From contig JAJZPG010000020.1 of assembly GCA_021811235.1 (NCBI GenBank), forward strand, positions 1 through 49,775: DNA of 49,775 nt. The letters run 5' to 3'. Position numbers and translations under genes: made by a program. Under the pieces are notes generated by a model, which was not told the DNA's origin, searched no databases, and was given only the letters and a program-made list of their open reading frames with translations. How positions within the stretch are numbered: position 1 is the first letter of the stretch; each line of letters opens with the position of its first letter. This document shows positions 36,543 to 46,763 of this stretch, one piece after another. Source of the stretch: Pseudomonadota bacterium (GTDB taxonomy: Bacteria; Pseudomonadota; Gammaproteobacteria; Burkholderiales; Thiobacillaceae).

Positions 36543-36780
36543 CCAGAGCGTGGTTCTTGACGCATACGACTCCACACGCGCTTCAGTGCGTAGTGGATCG
36601 GAGTCCTTTAGGGCTTTAGCGTCTTTAGAACCACGGCCTAATCCTTGCGAGTGGAGCGCGGTTGTTACCGCTTCAGCGGTTTACAACTGTGGCCTACCCC
36701 TCGCGGGTGGCGCGTGGTTGTTGACGCATACGGCTCCACACGGCTTAGGCGCGCGGCGGATCGGAGTCCTGTCGGGCCTC
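36543..36780. repeat. Second cluster of GTGGTT(C/G)TTGACGC repeats (gap between DUF4124 gene and ntrB)
   Basis: Most of the 341-base gap 36518-36858 is made of units of the same family as 5525-5776: outer arms GTGGTTCT/AGAACCAC, an inner variant TTGTTACCGCTTCAGCGG, and longer units that contain GGATCGGAGTCCTTTAGGGC. Linkers read CGGCCTA(A)TCCTTGCG(A)GTGGAGC. No gene is seen here. Confidence 0.85.
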
Positions 36781-36858
36781 AGCGCGACGGCCCTCGTTGC
36801 AGGGGAGAACAGCGTAGATATTTTTGCTGGTCCGCACGGCGCGGACTTCGCACCCGGC

Positions 36859-37329
36859 CTACCTGAGGTTGGCCAGTTCGCGCTGGATGGAGGAGACGTT
36901 CTGTTCGTGCTGCTGCACGGTGGCGCGCAATTTCTTCACGCGGTTGAGATAGGTCGCGTCAGTCGCGCGCTCGCCGGGCTGCAGGCGCTCGCCCAGCGCC
37001 AGCTGTCGGCGCGCCTCGTCGGCGTTGCGGCGTTCGCCGGCGATCTCGTCCTGCAACACCTGGCGGCGAATGTCGTCGCGGCGTTTCTGCGTGCCGGCAT
37101 CGATACGCGGAAAATCCGCCGGGCTGGGGTTGTAGGACGCCCGCCGGGACGCCTTGCCGCCGCTCGACAGCGGCGTAGGCGCGCCCGGCAGGTCGATGCG
37201 CTTGGCACCCTTGCGGTAGACGTCGGTAAACGTCACCTGACCGTTCTCGTCGACGTACTTGTAGATCTCGGCCTGCGCGGGCGCAGCCAGAATCAGGCAC
37301 AGCAGGAAGGGAAAACGGGCAATGCTCAT
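36859..37329 (-). CDS. Secreted DUF4124 protein
   Basis: 156-aa protein with a signal peptide (MSIARFPFLLCLILAAPAQA) and a DUF4124 domain just after it (EIYKYVDENGQVTFTDVYRKGAKRIDLP). The C-terminal part is a charged coiled-coil region (about residues 75-155). Role unknown; it sits between glnA and ntrBC. The ATG at 37329 is chosen over a TTG at 37338. Confidence 0.88.
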   Translation of the reverse strand: MSIARFPFLLCLILAAPAQAEIYKYVDENGQVTFTDVYRKGAKRIDLPGAPTPLSSGGKASRRASYNPSPADFPRIDAGTQKRRDDIRRQVLQDEIAGERRNADEARRQLALGERLQPGERATDATYLNRVKKLRATVQQHEQNVSSIQRELANLR

Positions 37330-37415
37330 AGGTGTCAAATGTAGCGTACCCGTTGGTTAACGGCCAAGGACCGGCGATCTTGAAGCCGCCCACTGCAGCC
37401 GCCCCAGGGGAAAAT

Positions 37416-37444
37416 AAAAAAGGGCGGCCGCAGCCGCCCTTTTT
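37416..37444 (-). terminator. Terminator after glnA
   Basis: Stem GGGCGGC/GCCGCCC flanked by A and T runs; strong on the minus strand, 16 bases after the glnA stop. Downstream ntrBC therefore probably need readthrough or their own promoter. Confidence 0.92.
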
Positions 37445-37459
37445 CTGCACGCGTCGCGA

Positions 37460-38869
<1,410 letters not shown>

Positions 38870-38939
38870 GCTGAATCTCCTCAAACTAAATAAACGGAAT
38901 GACGAAACGGAAAGGTAGCGCCACAGATAAATTCAACTT

Positions 38940-38955
38940 AGCAGCAACCGTGCCA
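38940..38955 (-). promoter_or_regulatory. glnA: Sigma-54 promoter of glnA
   Basis: Minus strand TGGCACGGTTGCTGCT: -24 box TGGCACG and -12 box CTGCT, with exactly ten bases between the invariant GG and GC. One mismatch to the consensus TTGC(A/T). The start point would be near 38929, about 60 bases before the ATG. Confidence 0.85.
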
Positions 38956-39060
38956 TGTATGAAATCCGGCTTTGGACATTGTGCCACAAGGCCGATGCGA
39001 CAGGATAGTGCAGCCCCCACCCACCCCTGCGCACCACAAACAAGCACAACCGCCAATTGA

Positions 39061-39077
39061 CGCACTTATTTGGTGCG
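39061..39077 (-). promoter_or_regulatory. NtrC-binding site upstream of glnA
   Basis: CGCACTTATTTGGTGCG closely matches the classic NtrC site form TGCACT-N4-TGGTGCA (two end mismatches). It is about 130 bases upstream of the predicted glnA start, a normal distance for an enhancer site, and the ntrBC genes are next door. Confidence 0.8.
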
Positions 39078-39079
39078 CA

Positions 39080-39107
39080 TTGCATCGAGCACCAGCTTAC
39101 ATATACT
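39080..39107 (+). promoter_or_regulatory. Sigma-70 promoter of the rhodanese gene
   Basis: TTGCAT (39080-39085), 16-base spacer, TATACT (39102-39107), 27 bases before the ATG at 39135. It lies beside the NtrC site. Confidence 0.6.
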
Positions 39108-39134
39108 GAATTTAAACAAAAAGGACATATTTTT

Positions 39135-39590
39135 ATGGGACGCATCACCGAGTTGCTCGACACCGCCCACAGCCGCAGCCAGGCGAATTCCTGGCCTTAT
39201 GCCGGCGCCCTGTTGCCGCACGAAGCGCACGAATTGCTGCAGATCACGCCCGGCGCCCGTCTGGTCGACGTGCGTTCGCGCGCCGAACTCGAACTCAACG
39301 GCTCGATCCCCGACGCGGTGCACGTCGAGCTGCTGTCCTGGCCGGGGTGGGTGATGAATCCCCATTTCCTCACCCAGCTGGCGCAGGCCACCGACCCGGA
39401 ATCCCTGCTGGTCTTCATCTGCCGCAGCGGCCCTCGCTCGCACCGCGCCGCCCAGGCGTGCGCCGAAGCCGGGCGCGGCAACTGCTACAACGTGCTCGAA
39501 GGCTTCGAGGGCGACCTCAACAAGGCCACCGGTCACCGCAACGAACTCAACGGCTGGAAGCAGCGCGGCCTGCCCTGGACGCAGAGCTGA
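39135..39590 (+). CDS. Single-domain rhodanese protein
   Basis: 151-aa rhodanese-like domain (ARLVDVRSRAELELNGSIPDAVHVELL) with the active cysteine in VFICRSGPRSHRAA. Probably a cytoplasmic sulfur or cyanide-linked transferase; no signal. The start at 39135 follows AAAAAGGAC. A further open stretch upstream (from 39057) has no ribosome site. Confidence 0.9.
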   Translation: MGRITELLDTAHSRSQANSWPYAGALLPHEAHELLQITPGARLVDVRSRAELELNGSIPDAVHVELLSWPGWVMNPHFLTQLAQATDPESLLVFICRSGPRSHRAAQACAEAGRGNCYNVLEGFEGDLNKATGHRNELNGWKQRGLPWTQS

Positions 39591-39645
39591 GTCGCGCAAA
39601 AACAAAACGCCATCCGGTCCGGTCAGCGGCTAGAATGACGCCGCC

Positions 39646-40443
39646 ATGACCGACCGTTACGCCGTATTCGGGCACCCGATCGCCCATTCCAAATCCCCGC
39701 TGATCCACGCCGCCTTCGCCCGTCAGACCGGGCAGGACATGACGTACGAAGCCATCCTCGCGCCGAAGGACGGCTTCGCGACGAGCGTCGCCGCCTTCGT
39801 CGCGGCAGGAGGCCGCGGCGCCAACGTCACCGTGCCGTTCAAGGAAGAGGCCTTCAGGCTGGCCACGCGCCTCGCCCCGCGCGCCGAACGTGCCGGCGCG
39901 GTCAACACCCTGGTCTTCGACGGCGGCATTCTCGGCGACAACACCGACGGCGCCGGCCTGGTCGCCGACCTCACCCGCAACCTGAATTGCTCGCTGGCCG
40001 GCAGACGCGTCCTACTGCTCGGCGCCGGTGGCGCCGCGCGCGGCGTCGTCGAGCCGTTGCTCGACCAGCAACCCGCCGCGCTCGTCATCGCCAACCGCAC
40101 CGTCAGCCGCGCGCACGAACTCGCCGACCTGTTCGGCCGCGGCGTCACAGCGAGCGGCTTCGACGAGACCGGCGGTCCCTTCGACGTCGTCATCAACGCC
40201 ACCGCCGCCAGCCTCGCCGGCGAACTGCCGCCACTGTCACCCGCGATCTTCACCACCGACACCCTCGCCTACGACATGATGTACGGTCGCGACACCCCCT
40301 TTCTCGCCTTCGCGCGCGGCCACGGCGCCGCCACCGCCGACGGCCTCGGCATGCTGGTCGAACAGGCCGCCGAAGCCTTCTACGTCTGGCGCGGCGTGCG
40401 GCCCGACACCGCAGCCGTCATCGCAAGCCTGCGCGCAGCATGA
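39646..40443 (+). CDS. aroE: Shikimate dehydrogenase
   Basis: 265-aa NADPH enzyme of aromatic amino acid synthesis. Shikimate-binding [13 protein letters not shown], catalytic Lys in [10 protein letters not shown], Asp in NTDGAGL, and the NADP motif [11 protein letters not shown]. Overlaps mtgA by four bases. Confidence 0.97.
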   Translation: MTDRYAVFGHPIAHSKSPLIHAAFARQTGQDMTYEAILAPKDGFATSVAAFVAAGGRGANVTVPFKEEAFRLATRLAPRAERAGAVNTLVFDGGILGDNTDGAGLVADLTRNLNCSLAGRRVLLLGAGGAARGVVEPLLDQQPAALVIANRTVSRAHELADLFGRGVTASGFDETGGPFDVVINATAASLAGELPPLSPAIFTTDTLAYDMMYGRDTPFLAFARGHGAATADGLGMLVEQAAEAFYVWRGVRPDTAAVIASLRAA

Positions 40444-41141
40444 TGAGAAAACTGTTCGGCTGGATCGGCAAGGGCATTGCCGCAGCCATCGCCCTGGTGC
40501 TGCTGTATCAGCTGTGGATCTTCGCGCACGTCCTGTGGTGGATCGACCACAACCCCGGCTCCACCGCCTACATGGAAGCCGGGCTCGCGCGCCAGCAGGA
40601 GAAGAACCCCGACGCCGAACTGCGCCACAAGTGGGTGCCCTACGACCGCATCTCCATCCACCTCAAGCGCGCCATCGTCGCCGCCGAAGACGCGAAATTC
40701 ATCGAGCACGAAGGCTTCGACGTCGCCGGTATCCAGAAAGCCGTCGAAAAGAATCTGAAAAAAGGAAAGCTCGTCGCCGGCGGCTCCACCATCAGCCAGC
40801 AGCTCGCCAAGAATTTATTTCTGTCAGGCGAGCGCAGCTTCATCCGCAAAGGCCAGGAAGCGGTCATCACCCTGATGATCGAAAACACCTGGAGCAAACG
40901 CCGCATCCTCGAGGTCTACCTCAACGTCATCGAATGGGGCAACGGCATCTACGGCGCCGAAGCCGCCGCCCGCCGCTACTACAAGAAATCCGCCGCCAAC
41001 CTCAGCCGCGACCAGGCCGCACGCATGGCGGCCATGGTGCCCAATCCGCGCTGGTACGAGAACCACCGCAGTTCGCGGGCGTATCAAAAGCGCGTGGCGG
41101 TGATCAAGCGGTATATGGGGAGTGCGCGGGTGCCGCGCTGA
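40440..41141 (+). CDS. mtgA: Monofunctional peptidoglycan transglycosylase
   Basis: 233-aa membrane-anchored glycosyltransferase 51 protein. One N-terminal helix ([17 protein letters not shown]), catalytic Glu in [15 protein letters not shown], and [27 protein letters not shown]. It polymerises lipid II glycan chains. Translation overlaps aroE. Confidence 0.96.
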   Translation: MMRKLFGWIGKGIAAAIALVLLYQLWIFAHVLWWIDHNPGSTAYMEAGLARQQEKNPDAELRHKWVPYDRISIHLKRAIVAAEDAKFIEHEGFDVAGIQKAVEKNLKKGKLVAGGSTISQQLAKNLFLSGERSFIRKGQEAVITLMIENTWSKRRILEVYLNVIEWGNGIYGAEAAARRYYKKSAANLSRDQAARMAAMVPNPRWYENHRSSRAYQKRVAVIKRYMGSARVPR

Positions 41142-41224
41142 GCTGAATCGGCAAGCCTATTCAGGTTCTCCATTTTCCGAACATAGAGTGGATGCTTGGA
41201 ATGGTTAGACCCATCGTCTGATGT

Positions 41225-41337
41225 TCGGCCATTGCGGCCTGTCGGGCTAACAGTTCAATATGTCCGGTGTTCGGCGTTTACCCGACAACGCGCTAGCATC
41301 CGAGTTCGGCTGTTAGTTTGCATTTAATTCGACCCTG
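41225..41337. repeat. Left arm of a perfect 113-bp inverted repeat
   Basis: Exact reverse complement of 42098-42210. Starts TCGGCCATTG and ends TAATTCGACCCTG. The two arms enclose 760 bases with the broken IS110 transposase gene. Outside the arms similarity drops but a few bases (CAGACG) still agree. Confidence 0.97.
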
Positions 41338-42008
41338 GCCCCTTTGATTCACTTTTGAGTCGCGCATAGTCCGGGCGCAGCTTCGCGCCTTCGAGCAGAC
41401 GTGCCTCGATCCGCCCGATTTCCTGATTCAGCGCAGCAATGACGGCAACGTTCGATTGCACGGCCAGGCAGACATCCGTTGCCAGCCCCAGAGCGTCCAC
41501 GTCCCCGGCAGTCCAGCGCTTGATGACGTTTGATGACGTTGCTGGAGACGCAACCGCCGGTCTGGCGGGCGAGGATGTTCTGCACCGCCAGCACATGCCG
41601 GGTGCGGTCACGCACCAGCTGGATACGCTTGCGGGCCAGATCGCGCAATGCGCGTTCCGCGGGTGGATGGATGTAGCCGGTGGGCAGAATGCCCAGCCGC
41701 AACAGGTGCGCCAGATGGGCGGCGTCGGCCTCGTTGTCGCTGTGCTTGAGCCCGTCGTAGCGTTTCATGGCGACGGTGTTGGCAAGCTTGACGGCGTAGC
41801 CTTCGGACATCAAACCATCGACCAGCCAGTACCAGTTGTAGGTGGATTCGACGACCACGCCGGAGAGTTCGTCGCGGTGCGGTGCCAGCAGCGCGAGTAT
41901 CTTTGAAAGATCGTTGGGGCAGCGCCGGCTGACAAGCACCTTGTCGGTTTCATCCGTCACCACGACAACACTATTGTTCGAATGTAGGTCTATGCCACAG
42001 AATCTCAT
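41338..42008 (-). pseudogene. IS110-family transposase, truncated and frameshifted
   Basis: N-terminal DEDD domain of an IS110 transposase (MRFCGIDLHSNNSVVVVTD, VVESTYNWYWLVDGL, HSDNEADAAHLAHLLR). A 10-base tandem duplication (TGATGACGTT at 41521-41530 and 41531-41540) shifts the frame after SSNVIKR; the other frame continues RWTAGDVDALGLATD to RPDYARLKSE, then stops. The C-terminal domain with the catalytic serine is missing, so the gene is dead. It lies between the inverted 113-bp arms. Confidence 0.9.
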
Positions 42009-42097
42009 CTCGGCCTCCTTTGAGTAAACAAACAAAGTTCGCACTTCGCTTTTTACTCCTCCGCCTCACAGCGGTGGGAGGCCGGCTAGATGATTCT

Positions 42098-42210
42098 CAG
42101 GGTCGAATTAAATGCAAACTAACAGCCGAACTCGGATGCTAGCGCGTTGTCGGGTAAACGCCGAACACCGGACATATTGAACTGTTAGCCCGACAGGCCG
42201 CAATGGCCGA
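42098..42210. repeat. Right arm of the perfect 113-bp inverted repeat
   Basis: Exact reverse complement of 41225-41337. The following 172 bases to mgtE hold no gene; a TACAAT (42351-42356) could be a -10 box for mgtE but no good -35 is seen. Confidence 0.97.
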
Positions 42211-42382
42211 GAACCAGACGCTTGGCTTGGCTCGCCTGAACAACCGCTTTGGACCAGTTTTTGCCCGCATCGGTCTGAACCGCCCGTGCACCTCATCCCC
42301 AGGTCCGGTCAAATGAACGGCGAGCCACACGCCTGCCCCCCATCCCACGTTACAATCGCGTGGCTTTTAACCGCCCCGCCCC

Positions 42383-43822
42383 ATGACCGACAACCTCGAA
42401 AACCAGTCGCAGGACGACCTCGAAACGCACCTCACGCAGGTGCAGAACCTGCTCGCCAAGATGCGGCTGGTGGAGGAACTCGTCCATCGACAGGGGGGGC
42501 CGCGCCAGGATCTGGTGGAAAACCTGGTGCACAAGCAGAACCTGGCCGAGCTGCAGCGCAAGCTGGAGGACCTGCACCCGGCGGACGTGGCCTACATCCT
42601 GGAAGCGCTGCCGCTCAACGAGCGTCTGCTGGTGTGGGATCTGGTCAAGGCGGAGCGCGACGGCGAGATCCTGCTGGAGGTCTCCGATTCGGTTCGCGAA
42701 TCGCTGATCCAGACGATGGACAAGGCGGAGCTGTTGGCGGCCGCCGAATCGCTCGACACCGACGAGATCGCCGACATCGCGGCCGACCTGCCGCACGACG
42801 TGATCCAGGAGCTGCTGACCACGCTGGATTCGCAGAAGCGCGCGCGGCTGCAGTCGACGCTGTCCTATCCGGAGGACACCGTGGGCGCGTTGATGGACTA
42901 CGAGATGGTGACGATCCGCGCCGACGTGACGCTGGAAGTCGCGCTGCGCTATCTGCGCCGGCTGGGCGAGCTGCCCGACCAGCTCGACAAGCTGTTCGTG
43001 GTCGACGAGGACGTGCTGATCGGCGTGCTGCCGCTGAAACGCCTGTTGACCAGCGACCCCGAGGCCTCGGTGGCAGCGGTGATGGTCGAGGACGTGGTGA
43101 AGTTTCACCCCGAGGACGAGGCGCACGAAGCGGCGCAGGCGTTCGAGCGCTACGACCTGGTGATGGCGCCGGTGGTCGACATGGCGGGACGCCTGATCGG
43201 CCGTCTCACCATCGACGCGGTGGTCGACTACATCCGCGAATCGGCGGATTCCGACATGCTGTCGATGGCCGGCCTGAAGGAAGAGGAAGACCTGTTCGCG
43301 ACGGTATGGCGCGCGGCGAAGAACCGCTGGATGTGGCTGGCGATCAACCTGTGCACGGCCTTCGTCGCCTCGCGCGTGATCGGCGCATTCGAGGGCAGCA
43401 TCGAAAAGCTCGCCGCGCTGGCGGCGCTGATGCCGATCATCGCAGGCATCGGCGGCAACTCGGGCAACCAGACCATCACGCTGATCATCCGCGGCCTCGC
43501 GCTCGGCCACATCACGCCGGTGAACGCGCGCCGCCTGGTGCTGAAGGAAATAGGCGTCGCCACGCTGAACGGCCTGGTGTGGGGCTCGGCGGTCGGTGTC
43601 TTCGCCTGGCTCTTGTACGACAACCCGGCGCTCGGCGGGGTGATGGCGCTGGCGATGCTGCTGAATCTCCTGGTCGCCGCGCTCGCCGGCATTTTCATTC
43701 CGATGACGCTGGAGCGCATCAAGCGCGACCCGGCGATCGGCTCGTCGGTGCTGCTCACCTTCGTCACCGACAGCATGGGCTTCTTCATCTTCCTCGGGCT
43801 CGCCACCCTGCTGCTGTTATGA
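42383..43822 (+). CDS. mgtE: Magnesium transporter MgtE
   Basis: 479-aa Mg2+ channel. N-terminal helical domain (LHPADVAYILEALPLNERLLVWDLV), two CBS domains (about residues 150-275), and five C-terminal membrane helices (IAGIGGNSGNQTITLIIRG is the pore signature). Typical length. Confidence 0.97.
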   Translation: MTDNLENQSQDDLETHLTQVQNLLAKMRLVEELVHRQGGPRQDLVENLVHKQNLAELQRKLEDLHPADVAYILEALPLNERLLVWDLVKAERDGEILLEVSDSVRESLIQTMDKAELLAAAESLDTDEIADIAADLPHDVIQELLTTLDSQKRARLQSTLSYPEDTVGALMDYEMVTIRADVTLEVALRYLRRLGELPDQLDKLFVVDEDVLIGVLPLKRLLTSDPEASVAAVMVEDVVKFHPEDEAHEAAQAFERYDLVMAPVVDMAGRLIGRLTIDAVVDYIRESADSDMLSMAGLKEEEDLFATVWRAAKNRWMWLAINLCTAFVASRVIGAFEGSIEKLAALAALMPIIAGIGGNSGNQTITLIIRGLALGHITPVNARRLVLKEIGVATLNGLVWGSAVGVFAWLLYDNPALGGVMALAMLLNLLVAALAGIFIPMTLERIKRDPAIGSSVLLTFVTDSMGFFIFLGLATLLLL

Positions 43823-43854
43823 GCGATAGTCTGATCGCAGTTTCGTTTTCAAGC

Positions 43855-44031
43855 GCCGTTCGGGCTGAGCCTGTCGAAGCTCTGTACCCACTCGGACATG
43901 CCCTTCGACAAGTTCAGGGCGAACGGACCATGAGCGCTTCGAGAAGCTCAGGTAGGCCCTCCGACTTTGCTCAGGACGGGCCCTTCGACCTTGCTCAGGG
44001 CAGGCTTAGACAGGCTCTGTCCGAACGGTAA
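43855..44031. repeat. Cluster of CTTCGACAGGCTCAGG-type repeats between mgtE and msbA
   Basis: The 215-base gap is mostly made of five or so copies, in both directions, of the family with CTGAGCCTGTCGAAG / CTTCGACAAGTTCAGGGCGAACGG / CCTTGCTCAGGGCAGG. No gene is seen. Confidence 0.88.
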
Positions 44032-44064
44032 ACAGGGATGCTGAAGCATGACGCCCGCTCCGAC

Positions 44065-45798
44065 ATGACGCACAGCCGCCACCTGTACGGCCGCCTGCTC
44101 GGCTACGTGAAACCGTACTGGCGCATGTTCGCGCTGTCCGTCGTCGGGCTGGTCCTCACCGCCGCGACCGAGCCGGCCCTGCCGGCGCTGTTCAAGCCGC
44201 TGCTCGACGAGGGATTCGTCGCCAAGAACGAGGACTTCATCCGCTGGGTCCCGGTCCTGCTGCTGGCACTGTTCCTGGTGCGCGGCTTCACCAGCTTCGT
44301 CAGCACCTACTGCATGGCGTGGGTGGGCAGCCGGCTGGTGATGGACCTGCGCGCGGCGATGTTCGACAAGCTGATGACGCTGCCGACGCGCTACTTCGAC
44401 CAGAACCCGAGCGGCCAGCTGATCGCGCAGCTGGCGTTCAACGTCACCCAGGTCACGCAGTCGGCGACGACCTCGGTCACCACGCTGGTGCGCGATTCGC
44501 TGACGGTGGCGGGTCTGCTCGCCTACCTGTTGTGGCTGAACTGGCAGCTCACGCTGGTGGTGTTCGGCATGGCGCCGCTCACGCTGTGGGTGGTGCGGGT
44601 GGCCAGCAAGCGGCTGCGCGGGCTGTCGCGCAAGGCGCAGCAGAACATCGGCGAACTGACCCAGGTGGTCGACGAGGCGGTGGACGGGCACCGCGTGGTC
44701 AAGCTCTACGGCGGCGAGGAATACGAGCAGGGCCGCTTCCGCCACGCCGCCAACCTGGCGCGCCTGTTCGAGATGAAGCGCGTCGCCGCCAACGCGGTGT
44801 ACGAGCCGCTGGTCCAGCTCATCGCCGCCATCGCGCTCGCCATCATCGTCTACATCGCAGCCGACCAGGCGAGCGAAAACGCCACCACGGTGGGCGGCTT
44901 CGTCGCCTTCTTCATGTCGATGCTGCTGCTGTTCGCCCCGCTGAAACGGCTCACCGCGGTGAACGACCAGATGCAGCGCGGGCTGGCTGCCTCCGAGACC
45001 ATCTTCGCGCTGCTCGACCAGGACGCCGAACGCGACACCGGCACCCGCAGCCCCGCGCGCGTCGAAGGCCGGCTGGCGTTTCGCGACGTGACGCTGACCT
45101 ACCCCGGCAAGCAGGTCCCGGCACTGGACGGCATTTCCCTCGACATCGCACCCGGCGAGACGGTCGCGCTGGTCGGCGCCTCCGGCTCCGGCAAGACCAC
45201 GCTCGCCAACCTGGTACCGCGCTTCTACGACCCCGACGCCGGCACGCTCGAACTCGACGGCATCGACATCCGCGAACTCCGCCTGCAGAACCTGCGCAGC
45301 CACATCGCGCTGGTGTCGCAGGACGTGGTGCTGTTCAACGACACGCTGGCGCACAACATCGCCTACGGCAGCAAGCGCGACGCCAGCCTCGACGAGATCC
45401 GCGCCGCCTGCGTCGCCGCGCATGCATGGGATTTCATCCAGGCCATGCCCGAGGGGCTGGAGACGCTGATCGGCGAGAACGGCATGCGGCTCTCCGGCGG
45501 CCAGCGCCAGCGCATCGCGATCGCGCGCGCCATCCTGAAGAACGCGCCCATCCTCATCCTCGACGAAGCCACCTCGGCGCTCGACAACGAATCCGAGCGC
45601 CACGTGCAGGCCGCGCTCGAGACGCTGATGGAAAACCGCACCACCCTCGTCATCGCGCACCGGCTCTCCACCATCGAACGCGCCAACCGCATCGTCGTGC
45701 TGGAAGGCGGGCGCATCGTCGAAACCGGCGCCCACGCCGACCTGCTGGCGCAGCAGGGCCGCTACGCGCAGCTGCACGCGCTGCAGTTTTCCGCATGA
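44065..45798 (+). CDS. msbA: Lipid A flippase MsbA (ABC exporter)
   Basis: 577-aa half-transporter that flips lipid A core across the inner membrane. Six membrane helices, then the ATPase: Walker A GASGSGKTTLANL, signature LSGGQRQR, Walker B ILILDEATSALD, and the H-loop AHRLSTIE. The ATG at 44065 (MTHSRHLYGRLLGYVKPYW) fits the family; 44038 would add nine residues next to the repeat block. Confidence 0.95.
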   Translation: MTHSRHLYGRLLGYVKPYWRMFALSVVGLVLTAATEPALPALFKPLLDEGFVAKNEDFIRWVPVLLLALFLVRGFTSFVSTYCMAWVGSRLVMDLRAAMFDKLMTLPTRYFDQNPSGQLIAQLAFNVTQVTQSATTSVTTLVRDSLTVAGLLAYLLWLNWQLTLVVFGMAPLTLWVVRVASKRLRGLSRKAQQNIGELTQVVDEAVDGHRVVKLYGGEEYEQGRFRHAANLARLFEMKRVAANAVYEPLVQLIAAIALAIIVYIAADQASENATTVGGFVAFFMSMLLLFAPLKRLTAVNDQMQRGLAASETIFALLDQDAERDTGTRSPARVEGRLAFRDVTLTYPGKQVPALDGISLDIAPGETVALVGASGSGKTTLANLVPRFYDPDAGTLELDGIDIRELRLQNLRSHIALVSQDVVLFNDTLAHNIAYGSKRDASLDEIRAACVAAHAWDFIQAMPEGLETLIGENGMRLSGGQRQRIAIARAILKNAPILILDEATSALDNESERHVQAALETLMENRTTLVIAHRLSTIERANRIVVLEGGRIVETGAHADLLAQQGRYAQLHALQFSA

Positions 45799-46682
45799 AT
45801 CCAATACCTGACCCAAGCACCGTTCGGCCTGAGTCCTTCGACAATGTCCAGGACAGGCCCTTCGACGAAGCTCAGGACAGGCCCGTCGCAGACCCCGTTG
45901 CCGTTCGTGCCGAGCCTGTCGAAGCACGGACGGCAACGGAATCGCCCGCCTGGGTGAAGCCCTCGCGCTCGCTCGTCACCGCGGCCGGCCGCGCGATCGG
46001 CGACTACCGCATGATCCGCGACGGCGACCGCATCCTGCTCGGCCTGTCGGGCGGCAAGGATTCGCTGTCGCTGCTGCACACGCTGCATCATCTGCAGCAG
46101 AAGGCGCCGGTGAAGTTCGAGCTGCTGGCGTGCACGGTCGATCCGCAGTCTGACCAGTTCGACCCTACGCCGCTCACGCCCTACCTGGCCGGACTCGGCG
46201 TGCCCTACTTCCTGGAATCGCAGCCCATCGTCGCCGAGGCGCAGAAGACGCTGACCCGGGATTCCGACTCCTACTGCGCGTATTGCTCAAGGATGCGGCG
46301 CGGCATCCTCTACCGCGTCGCACGCGATCAGCATTGCAACGTGATCGCGCTGGCGCAGCATCTCGACGACCTCGCCGAGACACTGATGATGTCGATGTTC
46401 TTCGGCGGCAAGCTGCGCACCATGTCACCCCACTACCTGAACGACACCGGCGACCTGCGCATCATCCGGCCCTTCGCCTACGCGCGCGAGCGCCAGACCC
46501 GCGCGTTCGCGCACGACTCGGGCCTGCCGGTGATCTTCGAGAACTGCCCGGCGTGCTTCGCCAAGCCGCAGCAGCGTTACGCGATGAAGCAGATGCTGGC
46601 CGAACAGGAGAAGCAGCATCCGCGCATCTTCAACAGCCTGCTCACCGCGATGCGGCCGCTGATGGGGGAGCCGCCGGCCTAG
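45795..46682 (+). CDS. ttcA: tRNA 2-thiocytidine synthetase TtcA with repeat-encoded N-terminus
   Basis: 295-aa enzyme thiolating C32 of some tRNAs. PP-loop LGLSGGKDSLSLL, CAYCSRMRRG and NCPACFAKPQQRY cysteines for the Fe-S cluster. The ATG overlaps the msbA stop. Residues about 10-44 (PESFDNVQDRPFDEAQDRP and so on) are encoded by CTTCGACAGGCTCAGG-type repeats (45821-45926), so they are not conserved family sequence; the family core starts near residue 51. Confidence 0.95.
   Translation: MNPIPDPSTVRPESFDNVQDRPFDEAQDRPVADPVAVRAEPVEARTATESPAWVKPSRSLVTAAGRAIGDYRMIRDGDRILLGLSGGKDSLSLLHTLHHLQQKAPVKFELLACTVDPQSDQFDPTPLTPYLAGLGVPYFLESQPIVAEAQKTLTRDSDSYCAYCSRMRRGILYRVARDQHCNVIALAQHLDDLAETLMMSMFFGGKLRTMSPHYLNDTGDLRIIRPFAYARERQTRAFAHDSGLPVIFENCPACFAKPQQRYAMKQMLAEQEKQHPRIFNSLLTAMRPLMGEPPA
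45821..45926. repeat. CTTCGACAGGCTCAGG-type repeats inside ttcA
   Basis: Three or four adjacent repeat copies (CCTTCGACAATGTCCAGGAC, CCTTCGACGAAGCTCAGGAC, CGAGCCTGTCGAAGC) translated in frame within the ttcA N-terminus. Same family as 834-859 and 43855-44031. Confidence 0.88.
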
Positions 46683-46763
46683 GTAGCGACCCGTTCTGCA
46701 TGCCCGGACACGCTTCCATTGATCGATGGCCCGGGCCCCGCGCTTGCGGCAGGCCCGTGTTTC

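Noticed and set aside
38972-38986. Second GTGCCA near 38981 as another sigma-54 promoter for glnA
   Set aside because: The required GC is absent at the correct distance from the GG.
39086-39134. An NtrC site overlapping GCACCA at about 39089
   Set aside because: Only a half-site is present, in the wrong arrangement with the nearby TGGTGC.
41225-41337. Inverted-repeat arm considered as an integron attC site (CTAACAG...CTGTTAG about 60 bases apart)
   Set aside because: The core words break the attC consensus at one position each and the inner arms are not complementary; no integrase is near.
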